From JBDGYW01 sp964580055 (GTDB lineage: Bacteria; Gemmatimonadota; Gemmatimonadetes; Gemmatimonadales; GWC2-71-9), in NCBI GenBank assembly GCA_964580055.1, contig CAZOJI010000019.1:1-64000 (forward strand): 64,000 bases of DNA, written 5' to 3'. The number at the start of each line of letters is the position of its first letter. The first letter of the stretch is position 1. Made by a program: the position numbers and the translations under genes. Under the pieces are notes generated by a model. It saw only the letters and a list, made by a program, of their open reading frames with translations. It ran no database searches and was not told where the DNA came from. Positions 8,857-17,267 of this stretch are shown here, one piece after another.

Positions 8857-10226
8857 GGCAACCTGAAGATGATACGGATTACGCCTGTAGTGGTCTGTAC
8901 GATCACTTCCGTCGGGTTGTTCACGGCGATAGTGCTTCCGGTCGCTCGCGTGGTGGTTTCCGTTTGGTCACTCATCTGTGCCACCTGTTCGGATTGCGTC
9001 GCACCGATATCCAACACGGTTGAGCCGAGCGCCGATGCTGCCGCATCCAACGGCACTGTCCCCCCCAAGACGTTTTCCGGTTCCACAGTCGGCTCCGCGG
9101 CAGTGACGGTGACTTCCGCCGCCGTAGCCTCCTGGACCACGGGCGCTATATCATTTGCTCGGAAGCCTTCGCGCGCCGCCTGGAAATCTGGGTCGGCGCG
9201 AACCGCTTCGGCAAAGTGCATGGCGGCTGCGGAGTAGTCACCCACGTCTTCGGCGAGAAGCCCTCTCGAGTAGGCCAGGAACGCGGTGAGATTGCGTGTA
9301 CCGTTTTCCAGAATCAGTTGTCGCTCCGCTTCCGACAGCACGTAACCGAGTTGGCTGGCAATGTCCACCACTACTTCCTTCTCTAGATCCAGCAACTCGC
9401 GCAGCCGCCCTGTTCGCGAAGTCGGGCTGGTCACTTCTCCGTTAGACATCACGACGGAAGCTTCGAGTCTCGTATTGCCCTCGTCTGGAATCGCCGCCGT
9501 TCCCTGCACCATGCGGCCGGCCCGCAGCAGGCGTCCCACCCGCGCCGCCGTCGTCTGGTCAACCGCATCCGTCTGACCCAGACGCATCTCTTCGAGCAAG
9601 GCGTTCAAATGCAGGCGCTCCACCATACGGAATCGCTCCAGCAAGCCCAGATCGGACGTGAATATCTGCGCGAGTCCCCGCGAAAGCGGTTGGTATTGCG
9701 AATCTCCAACAACCTGCAATGGGAGTACCGCGACTACCTGCGGATCCGTCACAACCTGCGCCTGTTCGCTCTCGCGTTCGAGAGCCGCCCGCGCTCGTGC
9801 CGTTGCGCGTCCCCGCAACGCCAACATCTCGCGGGCACTGACGGCTCGTGCACCCCGCTCATCTGCGTGATCATCCAGATAGCGGCGGTACACACCGATC
9901 GCCCGGTCGTAGTCACCCCTTTGCTCGAGGCACTGCCCAATCACTAATGGTCCGAGCGCGTCTTCTGGCCGAAGAGCAGTGCCGGACCGGGCAACTGCCA
10001 CCGCCGAGTCGCACCGCTCCGCCGCGAAGAGTGCGGCGGCATATCGCAGAAGCAACGACCCATCCCTCGGCGATTCGGTCAACCGCCTTTCGAGCGCAGG
10101 GATTTCGGATGGAGAGACTTCTGAGACATGGCCGAGTCCGCAACCAACGACTAACGCGGCACACAGGGCAACGAGCCCCGACGGCAGGAGCGGGCGCCTG
10201 GCTATACGGATAGCTGCATCACCCAT
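8853..10226 (-). CDS. TPR lipoprotein with CsgG/FlgO-like domain
   Basis: A 457-residue predicted lipoprotein: the hydrophobic N-terminus ends in the lipobox VVGC (Cys 29). Residues 45-140 form two to three tetratricopeptide-like repeats. Residues 160-300 begin with VAVLPLQV and continue through a region ending LNALLEEMRLGQ, the pattern of the CsgG/FlgO/LpoB-type domain that assembles or regulates envelope machines. Another TPR-like segment follows, then a low-complexity Ala/Thr/Glu-rich tail and a final hydrophobic strand (VIRIIFRLP). It is coupled to the downstream barrel-like gene, which suggests a two-part envelope device of unknown cargo. Confidence 0.72.
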   Translation of the reverse strand: MGDAAIRIARRPLLPSGLVALCAALVVGCGLGHVSEVSPSEIPALERRLTESPRDGSLLLRYAAALFAAERCDSAVAVARSGTALRPEDALGPLVIGQCLEQRGDYDRAIGVYRRYLDDHADERGARAVSAREMLALRGRATARARAALERESEQAQVVTDPQVVAVLPLQVVGDSQYQPLSRGLAQIFTSDLGLLERFRMVERLHLNALLEEMRLGQTDAVDQTTAARVGRLLRAGRMVQGTAAIPDEGNTRLEASVVMSNGEVTSPTSRTGRLRELLDLEKEVVVDIASQLGYVLSEAERQLILENGTRNLTAFLAYSRGLLAEDVGDYSAAAMHFAEAVRADPDFQAAREGFRANDIAPVVQEATAAEVTVTAAEPTVEPENVLGGTVPLDAAASALGSTVLDIGATQSEQVAQMSDQTETTTRATGSTIAVNNPTEVIVQTTTGVIRIIFRLP

Positions 10227-10388
10227 TTTGAAACTCCGGTGAGGACTGTGGACATGCCCCCGGTCTAACTCAGGGGCTCGTGAACTTCACCTCAGAAAGC
10301 TAACACGTCAAGACTTCCAGAGTACGTAACCACGGGAACGAGAGCTCCGCGTTGAGCGCGGTGATTCCGGACTTTCGCGAAAGGCCTC

Positions 10389-10577
10389 TCAGTCTTTCTG
10401 GAGGATCTCCCGCATCCGACGTGCCAGGGTCTCGATTTCCCGCAAGGAAGACACAGTCTCCTGGTCCAGCGAATCTTCTCCCAGGAGTAACAGCTGCGTT
10501 TCGGCGAGTATTGCGGCGAGGGGATTAGAAAGGTCGTGCCGCAGTTTGCGGATTCGCTCGTCCTGCTCCGCACTCAT
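10389..10577 (-). CDS. stand-alone histidine-kinase phosphoacceptor (HisKA) domain protein
   Basis: Only 62 residues. The core LRHDLSNPLAAILAE is an H-box as found in the dimerisation and phosphoacceptor domain of histidine kinases, with the candidate phosphorylated residue at His 14. No catalytic ATPase domain, sensor or receiver domain follows, and the stop is clean. Its start overlaps the stop of the upstream 95-residue gene (ATGA), so the two are co-translated. It could be a phosphotransfer or dimerisation partner for another kinase, or a coiled-coil dimer that has lost phosphotransfer. Confidence 0.65.
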   Translation of the reverse strand: MSAEQDERIRKLRHDLSNPLAAILAETQLLLLGEDSLDQETVSSLREIETLARRMREILQKD

Positions 10578-10861
10578 TCCACGATCGAGCGATAGAGATC
10601 ACGGATATGATGATCCCGCAGGTCGCGCACGGCCTGCCAGAGGTCGTTCTCACTCTCAGCGCAGAATATCTCGGCGGTTGAGGGCGCCGAGCCCAATTCG
10701 CCGCTTCCAAAGATCAGTCGCGCCCGCCACGTTCCATCCTCGGCTCTCCTTATCCTCAAACGCAGCATCACCTCTTCACCGGCGATGGTGGCGGGAGGGA
10801 GTTCGTGCTCTGTTGGTTCGGCATGATCTGGCACATTGTAGCGGACCTGATTCGCCGGCAT
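10574..10861 (-). CDS. conserved-looking small protein of unknown function
   Basis: A 95-residue soluble protein with no signal peptide or membrane segment. The middle (VMLRLRIRRAEDGTWRARLIF) looks like two beta strands, and the C-terminal third is probably helical and charged. GAGG seven bases before the ATG supports the start. Its stop overlaps the start of the HisKA-only gene, so the pair is a translational unit; a role in binding or regulating that phosphoacceptor is inference. I recognise no family. Confidence 0.6.
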   Translation of the reverse strand: MPANQVRYNVPDHAEPTEHELPPATIAGEEVMLRLRIRRAEDGTWRARLIFGSGELGSAPSTAEIFCAESENDLWQAVRDLRDHHIRDLYRSIVE

Positions 10862-10943
10862 GTCTATACCTCGGTAAGTTTGCGCAAATATAAACGGTTA
10901 TTCGACTTATGCAATGGTGAGCGGTTGCTCTCGAGCCCTCGAA

Positions 10944-12059
10944 TCAAGCGAACGGAACACTCATGAATGTCACCGCAAAAAGTGCAATTGTGGCGATTCC
11001 GTAGAGCCTCCGATTGCGCGGCAGGGGACGTTTGTGTTCCAGCACCGCCGGATGACCGATGCGACCCCCGCTGACCAACAGAATGAGGCCTGCCCAAGCC
11101 CACCAGAACCAGAAATCGAACCCCATCACGACCAAAAGGAGCAGCATGAACAAGCCGACAACTTTCTGCAGGTCCTGCACCAATGCGTAGACCACGTGTC
11201 CGCCGTCGAACTGACCGAACGGCATGAGGTTCAACGCGGTTACCAGAATGCCGACCCAGCCCGCCTGTGCGAGCGGGTGCAGCAGCACCGTTCCCTCACC
11301 CACGATGAGGTCGCGCAGCCAAGCGGTGATCAGAGAATCACCCAGATAGAACCTGAAGTCGCCAAACATGATAACCTGCTGGGTCGGTCCCGTGACCGGA
11401 ATCACGTCCGACAGAGCGAAGCCGATTGCGAGAGCGGTCACCGCCACCAAGAAGCCGAACCACGGCCCAGCCGCCCCCACGTCCAAGAGTTGGCGGCGAT
11501 CGATCACAGGACTCCGCAGGCGCATGAAGGCCCCGAAGGTGCCAATGAAGAAGTACCAAGGCGGAGCAGGCAGAAAATATGGCAATGATGCGTCTATTCG
11601 ATATCTGCGCGCTGCGATGTAGTGACCCAGTTCGTGCACCAGCAAAATGAGCATGAGCGTGATTGCGAACGCGAGTCCAACGCTCGGCCCGAGTTGCATC
11701 ACCCAATCAGCGAGAGCACGCGTCGCGGCCGGTGGATCACGAAGCAGCGGCACGTGAGGCACCGCAACCAACCCGGCGAGCAGCGTGCCGCTCATCCAAA
11801 CCGTGACAAAAGAAACAGCAAAGAGAACGAGATGCAGCCACCATCGCTCTCTCCTCTTGGGAGCGGTGTTTCTGATCAACACCAAGCGCCCCGAGTCAGC
11901 CCCGTCCGCCCAGTAATACGAGCCCGGAAACTCTCGAAGTGCTTCTCGCAACTCAGGGGAGGGAGCATTGTGTTCAGGCAACACGACCGCCTCGACATAC
12001 TCACGTCCCGAAACCGTTACCGTTCGCCACACGCTGAGGAACCTGCTCAGACCATCCAT
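10944..12059 (-). CDS. site-2-type (M50) intramembrane metalloprotease
   Basis: A 371-residue membrane protein with about seven hydrophobic segments. The zinc-binding motif HELGH is at residues 142-146 inside a membrane helix, and the second conserved motif NLMPFGQFDGGH places the third ligand near Asp 285. No PDZ domain is inserted between them, and residues 1-70 form a soluble N-terminal domain, so this is a simple site-2 protease rather than RseP. It should cleave membrane proteins within the bilayer. It is divergent from rho, with 179 bases between the two starts. Confidence 0.85.
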   Translation of the reverse strand: MDGLSRFLSVWRTVTVSGREYVEAVVLPEHNAPSPELREALREFPGSYYWADGADSGRLVLIRNTAPKRRERWWLHLVLFAVSFVTVWMSGTLLAGLVAVPHVPLLRDPPAATRALADWVMQLGPSVGLAFAITLMLILLVHELGHYIAARRYRIDASLPYFLPAPPWYFFIGTFGAFMRLRSPVIDRRQLLDVGAAGPWFGFLVAVTALAIGFALSDVIPVTGPTQQVIMFGDFRFYLGDSLITAWLRDLIVGEGTVLLHPLAQAGWVGILVTALNLMPFGQFDGGHVVYALVQDLQKVVGLFMLLLLVVMGFDFWFWWAWAGLILLVSGGRIGHPAVLEHKRPLPRNRRLYGIATIALFAVTFMSVPFA

Positions 12060-12068
12060 TCAGGACTC

Positions 12069-12097
12069 TTGACGGTTCCCGAAAAGCTTGATATGAT
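12069..12097 (+). promoter_or_regulatory. sigma-70-type promoter of rho
   Basis: TTGACG at 12069-12074 and TATGAT at 12092-12097 are separated by exactly 17 bases. Transcription would begin near 12104, leaving a leader of about 135 bases before the GTG start of rho. A long leader fits the known autoregulation of rho in other bacteria, although no specific attenuator is visible. Confidence 0.65.
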
Positions 12098-12238
12098 AAC
12101 GTGCTTTCATATCCATATTTCCCCTAAAGACACGTAATCCATAAAGGCTCTGAACCCAACGCGGCAGTGCCGCACGGGATCCGCGAACCGAGCTACACCG
12201 CCGTTGGAACCTCCCACAAACTATGGAGTCCCATTCAA

Positions 12239-13489
12239 GTGGACATCGCTGAGCTGAAGCAGAAATCAATTGCCGAGCTACATAAGATGGCCGAAGAGTT
12301 GAACATCACCAACTACTCTGGCCTCCGCAAGCAGGATCTGATCTTTCGAATCGAACAGTCGTTACTGGACGGTGAAACCGTCTTGCGAGGGGAGGGGGTG
12401 CTCGAGATCCTCCCGGAGGGCTACGGGTTCCTGCGCAGCCAAGACTGGAACTACCTGTACGGCCCCGACGACATCTACGTGAGTCCGAGTCAGATCAAGC
12501 GCTTTGACTTGCGTACCGGCGACACGATTCTAGGCCAGGTGCGGCCGCCCAAAGAGGGCGAACGATACCTGGCCCTGCTGAAAGTCGAGCAGGTCAATTT
12601 CGAGGAACCCGACAAGGCCAAGCACCGAATTGCATTCGAAAATCTGCGGCCTCGGTACCCAGAAGAACGCATACCACTGGAACGCAAAGACGGGGACATC
12701 TCGATGCGGGTGGTCGATATTCTCGCTCCGATCGGGTGCGGACAACGCGGTCTCATCGTGTCACCGCCCAAGGCGGGAAAGACGATCCTGCTTCAGAAGC
12801 TCGCCAACTCAATTACCGAGAACAAACCCGAGGCTACCCTTATCGTGCTGCTGATAGACGAGCGGCCCGAAGAGGTGACGGACATGGAAGAACAGGTCGA
12901 CGCCGAAGTCATCGCGTCGACTTTCGACGAACCGGCGGACCGTCACGTTCAGGTGGCCGATATGGTCCTGGAGAAGGCCAGGCGACTGGCCGAACATGGG
13001 CGCGACGTGGTGATCCTGTTGGACTCTATAACACGGCTTGCGCGTGCGCACAACGTGGTGATTCCACACTCGGGCAAGATCCTCTCCGGCGGCGTAGACG
13101 CCAACGCGCTCCAGAAACCGAAACGATTCTTCGGTGCCGCACGCAACATTCAGTCAGGCGGCTCACTCACGATCATCGCGACAGCCCTCATCGAGACCGG
13201 CAGCCGAATGGACGAGGTCATTTTCGAGGAATTCAAGGGAACGGGCAACATGGAGCTAGTGCTCGATCGGCGAGTGTCCGATAGGCGCATCTATCCGGCA
13301 ATCGACGTTCAGCGGAGCTCCACTCGAAAGGAGGAGTTGCTGCTCGGCGAAAGCGAGCTCAACAAGACTTACCTGCTGCGCAACTTCCTTGCTGACATGC
13401 CGACCGTAGAGGCGATAGAATTCTTGATAGAACGGCTCAAGCGAACCAAGACCAACGAGGAATTCTACTCAACGATGCAGCAGGGGTGA
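12239..13489 (+). CDS. rho: transcription termination factor Rho
   Basis: A 416-residue hexameric RNA-dependent ATPase, close to the 419 residues of E. coli Rho. I place the start at the GTG at 12239 (VDIAELKQKS) with GGAG ten bases upstream, since Rho proteins normally begin here; an upstream ATG at 12167 would add an atypical leader. The N-terminal helical domain (1-45), the RNA-binding cold-shock-like domain (about 48-120), the Walker A SPPKAGKT (catalytic Lys 181) and Walker B VVILLDSITR are all present. It overlaps ruvX by GTGA. Several Rho-type stops here lack U-runs, consistent with an active Rho. Confidence 0.96.
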   Translation: MDIAELKQKSIAELHKMAEELNITNYSGLRKQDLIFRIEQSLLDGETVLRGEGVLEILPEGYGFLRSQDWNYLYGPDDIYVSPSQIKRFDLRTGDTILGQVRPPKEGERYLALLKVEQVNFEEPDKAKHRIAFENLRPRYPEERIPLERKDGDISMRVVDILAPIGCGQRGLIVSPPKAGKTILLQKLANSITENKPEATLIVLLIDERPEEVTDMEEQVDAEVIASTFDEPADRHVQVADMVLEKARRLAEHGRDVVILLDSITRLARAHNVVIPHSGKILSGGVDANALQKPKRFFGAARNIQSGGSLTIIATALIETGSRMDEVIFEEFKGTGNMELVLDRRVSDRRIYPAIDVQRSSTRKEELLLGESELNKTYLLRNFLADMPTVEAIEFLIERLKRTKTNEEFYSTMQQG

Positions 13490-13965
13490 CCGGCCTGAAC
13501 GGGCACAGCACAGAGCCAGCAGCAGGCACGAGAACGATTCCTTATCCCGGTAGAATCCTGGCGATAGATCCAGGAGAGAAACGCATTGGCCTTGCCATGT
13601 CCGACCCCTCGCAGAGCATTGCGCAACCCATCGCGCCGTTGTCGAGACGCGCCGGCAAACGGTTCCCGTTGCAAGCGCTGAAGACTCGTATCGAACACTA
13701 TCCGGTGGTCGGCATCGTCGTGGGCCTGCCGATAACGCCCGAGGGCAAAGAAGATGATCGAGCAGTGCGTGCTCGCGAACTTGGCTCGGTCTTGGAGTTG
13801 AAGACGAACTTGCCGATCACACTCGTGGACGAACGCATGACAACCGCTCGTGCACTCTCGGCCGTGCAAGAGCTCGGTGGCAGAGTTCGCGGTCGCGAGG
13901 CCGAGGTCGACAGTCTCGCTGCCACGGTTCTATTGCAACACTTTCTCGACAGCCGGAGATCATGA
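13486..13965 (+). CDS. ruvX: RuvX/YqgF family RNase H-fold nuclease
   Basis: A 159-residue protein with the YqgF signature: LAIDPGEKRIGLA near residue 25, the VVGLP strand near 80, and LVDERMTT near 115 with acidic active-site residues, followed by DSLAATVLLQ. The family processes the 16S rRNA 5' end or anti-terminates transcription. It starts with GTG overlapping the rho stop and its own stop overlaps mltG as ATGA, giving a rho-ruvX-mltG unit. The first 20 residues are a variable extension. Confidence 0.9.
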   Translation: MTGLNGHSTEPAAGTRTIPYPGRILAIDPGEKRIGLAMSDPSQSIAQPIAPLSRRAGKRFPLQALKTRIEHYPVVGIVVGLPITPEGKEDDRAVRARELGSVLELKTNLPITLVDERMTTARALSAVQELGGRVRGREAEVDSLAATVLLQHFLDSRRS

Positions 13966-14933
13966 GACTCGGAACCTCTGTGACATGCGCGTGCCTTGCG
14001 GCATTGGCCGCTTGCGGGGGCGTGGACGAAGAAGCTCCCTTAGAGCGCATCATCGTGCCGCCAGGCGCTACGCTGAACACTGTGAGCGATTCGCTCTTTG
14101 CGCGTGGCATCATCGGGTCTCCGCGCACATTCGAACTCTTTGCCAAGCTCACCGGCAGACAGAACGATATCAAAGCCGGGATCTATGATTTCAGACACGG
14201 CATCTCTATGCACACTGTACTGGAGGCGCTCGTGCACGGGCAGGAGGCAGTGGACGAGCTCGTGCTGCGCGAAGGGTTGATGTTGAGCGAGGTGATAGAG
14301 GAGGTTCACGCTCAACTGGGCATAGAGGTCGATTCGCTTGCCGAGGCGGTGTGCGACTCGGCCCTGCTGGCAGAAGTCGGCGCAGAAACGGACGACCTGG
14401 AGGGTTACCTGTATCCCAGCACCTACCACGTGCGCGCCAGTGCGGACGCGCTCGAAGTCGTTGTACAGATGGTGGCCGAATTCCAAAGAAGGTGGAAGCC
14501 GGCGTGGAACTCGCGACTTGCTGAACTGGGCATGAGCCGCCATGAGATAGTCACCCTCGCCTCGATCATCGAAGGTGAGGTGCAGGACAGGACGGATAGT
14601 AAACTCGTCTCATCGGTGTATCACAACCGGCTTCAGAGAAGGATGCGTCTGCAAGCCGATCCAACCGTCATCTATGCGCTGGGGGAGAGAAGGCGACTAT
14701 TCGAACGAGACTATGCCATCAGGTCTGGTTACAACACCTACCGCATCCACGGCTTGCCGCCTGGACCGATCAACCAACCATCGGTTTCGAGCATCGAGGC
14801 GGCTCTGTATCCCGCAGATACTGACTTCCTGTATTTCGTGGCAGGCTCCGCCGGCAGGCACGTGTTCACGAGAACTTACAGGGAACACCTCGCAGCGATA
14901 CGCCGCGTGAGAGATCCCGGATCGGGTTCGTAG
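13962..14933 (+). CDS. mltG: endolytic murein transglycosylase MltG, lipoprotein form
   Basis: A 323-residue YceG-like lytic transglycosylase that cuts nascent glycan strands. Instead of the usual transmembrane anchor it has a lipobox (LAAC, Cys 18), so it is predicted to be lipid-anchored. A LysM-like segment (about 30-80) precedes the catalytic domain; the catalytic Glu is 204 in LASIIEGE. The family usually has a Lys where Gly 205 stands. The C-terminal motif GLPPGPI is intact. ruvX and mltG are adjacent in many bacteria. Confidence 0.92.
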   Translation: MRLGTSVTCACLAALAACGGVDEEAPLERIIVPPGATLNTVSDSLFARGIIGSPRTFELFAKLTGRQNDIKAGIYDFRHGISMHTVLEALVHGQEAVDELVLREGLMLSEVIEEVHAQLGIEVDSLAEAVCDSALLAEVGAETDDLEGYLYPSTYHVRASADALEVVVQMVAEFQRRWKPAWNSRLAELGMSRHEIVTLASIIEGEVQDRTDSKLVSSVYHNRLQRRMRLQADPTVIYALGERRRLFERDYAIRSGYNTYRIHGLPPGPINQPSVSSIEAALYPADTDFLYFVAGSAGRHVFTRTYREHLAAIRRVRDPGSGS

Positions 14934-14938
14934 ACTAG

Positions 14939-15595
14939 TCACGCGGACGCGCTACCCACCGCGCTGTCGATGGCAGTACGCAACTCGCGGGAGCTTGCTT
15001 CGATGTCGCGCGCGCCAAAGACGGCTCCGGAAACAGCCACACCTGCAACGCCGGACCGCAACACTTCGGCAACGTTGGAGCGGTCTATGCCGCCAATGGC
15101 AATTACCGGCATTTTCGGTGGTGCCAGAGCGGCGAGCCGTTTGAATCCTCCGGCGCCAATCGGCACTCCTGCATCCCGCTTCGTGCCGGTGCGGTAGAAC
15201 GATCCGATGCTCCAATAGTCCACATCCGCTTCCCTGACTCGCGCAGCCTCGGCTTCCGTGCCCACCGAAACTCCGATCCGGAACGGTCGCGGCGCCATCG
15301 CACGAACACGCTGCGGGTCGAGATCGTCTGCACCGAGGTGTACACCAACTGCGCCGGCGGCCATAGCGACATCAGCGCGATCATTGACGTAAACCGGAAT
15401 AGACAGAACTTCAACCAGACGTTCGGTCAGTGCGAAAATATCGCTTGCCGACCCGACCTTCCAGCGGACCTGCACCGCAGTGACCCCGCCGGCCTCGGCG
15501 GCGCGACATACATCCACAACAGAGTCGCTACTCACGTGGGGCGGGCCGACTACACCCAGCAGCCGCAGCGTGGAAACGAACGAGCCGTCCTTCAT
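14939..15595 (-). CDS. thiE: thiamine-phosphate synthase
   Basis: A 218-residue TIM-barrel enzyme joining the thiazole and pyrimidine phosphates into thiamine phosphate. The start at 15595 is fixed by the ATGA overlap with the upstream secreted-protein gene and fits the family; a longer frame to 15781 runs into that gene. Motifs seen are VQVRWK, VNDRADVA, VHLGADD, the active-site loop TGTK and VIAIGGI. It retains the TxTK motif that the second ThiE-like protein (52588) lacks, so this is the better candidate for the true ThiE. Convergent with mltG, five bases apart. Confidence 0.85.
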   Translation of the reverse strand: MKDGSFVSTLRLLGVVGPPHVSSDSVVDVCRAAEAGGVTAVQVRWKVGSASDIFALTERLVEVLSIPVYVNDRADVAMAAGAVGVHLGADDLDPQRVRAMAPRPFRIGVSVGTEAEAARVREADVDYWSIGSFYRTGTKRDAGVPIGAGGFKRLAALAPPKMPVIAIGGIDRSNVAEVLRSGVAGVAVSGAVFGARDIEASSRELRTAIDSAVGSASA

Positions 15596-16254
15596 GAGCC
15601 GGTGGGTCCTCGATTGCTCGATTCGATCGAGACGTTCTGGGCCGGCACCGTTGCACTCCGTAGCCAGCCGCCCTCGTCGAGCACCACATTGAAGCGCGCA
15701 TTGCCGATGTCCACGGTACCGCTCGTCCCGTTCGTGAACTCCATCGCCACGTTCAACAGCGCCCCTTGTTCGGGCATCCATACATTCAGGTGCTGGGCGC
15801 CTCCTCTTTCGTGGTCATACCTGAGCAGCACAACGGCGAGGTGGGCGAACACGAGGTTCTGCATGAAGGCGTAGGGACCCTGAACCGGAGAGACAGCACT
15901 ACTGTCGCCCAGTTCGGTTTGGGTCGACCATACAACGGCGGTGTCGCTGAACGAAACGTCTACCTGCTGCACAGCTTCATCACCACCTCCTTGGAACAAC
16001 TCCAGCGTATAAGACACAGGGGCATGCTCGGCGTCATATAGCGCGACACTCTCCATGCGAATTCCCCGAAACGGGATGTTCACGGTATCGACCAACGTAG
16101 TTCCGTCGAAACTATAGACCTCCCGGCTCACTTCAGCATCGCCCTGGTACGTTACGTACATACCCGTTTCGACAATCTGCGCCTGAGCCGCCACGCACCA
16201 GCACAGGCAGACCAAGAGAACGTAACATCGATAGATTGCGGATCTCACTTCCAA
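15592..16254 (-). CDS. secreted protein of unknown function
   Basis: A 220-residue protein with an N-terminal hydrophobic signal (LLVCLCWCVAAQAQ, cleavage near residue 25). The remainder is beta-rich with no recognised catalytic motif. It overlaps the start of thiE by four bases, so it is co-translated with it although no functional link to thiamine is evident. The upstream cation-efflux gene is divergent. I do not assign a family. Confidence 0.6.
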   Translation of the reverse strand: MEVRSAIYRCYVLLVCLCWCVAAQAQIVETGMYVTYQGDAEVSREVYSFDGTTLVDTVNIPFRGIRMESVALYDAEHAPVSYTLELFQGGGDEAVQQVDVSFSDTAVVWSTQTELGDSSAVSPVQGPYAFMQNLVFAHLAVVLLRYDHERGGAQHLNVWMPEQGALLNVAMEFTNGTSGTVDIGNARFNVVLDEGGWLRSATVPAQNVSIESSNRGPTGS

Positions 16255-16388
16255 CGGCCTCCGTAGCAGTTGTCTTCACGCAACGCATCATATCAAGAGA
16301 GGAACGCGAGTGCCACTGAAGGCCGCGCCGCGCGTTGCGGACATGTTGCCCGTTGACAGTTTGGACCGGCACTGCAAGGTTGGAGATC

Positions 16389-17267
16389 ATGTCGCATGCT
16401 CGCTTCGAACGAGAGGCACGTGCAGCGGAGGTCAAGGTTGTTCTCTGGTGCATCCTTGCGGCCAATATTGTAATCGTGGTCGCGAAGCTCGTGATTGGCT
16501 TGAGCGTCGGATCACTCTCGGTAATCGGCGACGGGATGCACTCTTCAGTTGACTCCGTGAACAACGTGTTGGCCCTGGTAGTGATATCGGTTGCCGCCCG
16601 GGAGCCTGACGAGGAACACCCCTACGGGCATCAGAAATTCGAGACTGTCGGCGCACTCGCGATCGTCGGGTTTTTGTCGGTAACGGGATTCGAGCTGGTC
16701 AAAGGAGCCGTAGTCAGATTGGTCGGCGGAGCGCCATCAATAAGTATATCGACAACCCAGATCGCGGTCTTGGTGGGAACATTGCTGGTGAACGTTGGCG
16801 TGGCAGCCTATGAATCGCACAAGGGTCGACAGTTGGACAGCGAGTTACTACTCGCCGACGCCACGCACACCCGTTCGGATGTTCTCGTGACGCTCGGCGT
16901 TCTCTCAGGGGTGTTTCTCTCACTCAAGGGTTGGACCTGGGCGGACCCTATCGTTGCCCTCGCCGTCGCGGTAGTGATCATCGTGCTGGCCTGGGGTATA
17001 CTGAAACGCTCGATCCCGGTGCTCGTGGACAGGCACGCGATCCCGGCGCAAGCGCTCCGCACGTCTGCCGAAGCGATTGACGGCGTGCAGAGGGCTTACT
17101 CCATCAAGTCTCGCGGTTCCCGAGTCCACTCGTTCGCCGAACTCACTATCGCCGTCGACCGCGGTATCACGGTGGAGGTTGCCCACCGGACCGCCGATGC
17201 CGTTGAGGACGCTTTACGCTCTCAGTATGGATTCTATGATATAACGGTGCACGTCGAGCCATGTTGA
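16389..17267 (+). CDS. cation diffusion facilitator (divalent metal efflux)
   Basis: A 292-residue CDF transporter with six transmembrane segments in residues 10-200. The two metal-site motifs are HSSVDSVNN in helix 2 and HTRSD in helix 5, followed by the cytoplasmic ferredoxin-like domain (about 205-292) that ends with HVEP. The start at 16389 is chosen because it fits the family and has GGAG just upstream, though the spacing is short; an in-frame ATG at 16335 would add 18 residues. The motif pattern fits Zn/Fe/Co efflux, but the metal cannot be fixed. Its stop overlaps the next gene by seven bases. Confidence 0.85.
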   Translation: MSHARFEREARAAEVKVVLWCILAANIVIVVAKLVIGLSVGSLSVIGDGMHSSVDSVNNVLALVVISVAAREPDEEHPYGHQKFETVGALAIVGFLSVTGFELVKGAVVRLVGGAPSISISTTQIAVLVGTLLVNVGVAAYESHKGRQLDSELLLADATHTRSDVLVTLGVLSGVFLSLKGWTWADPIVALAVAVVIIVLAWGILKRSIPVLVDRHAIPAQALRTSAEAIDGVQRAYSIKSRGSRVHSFAELTIAVDRGITVEVAHRTADAVEDALRSQYGFYDITVHVEPC

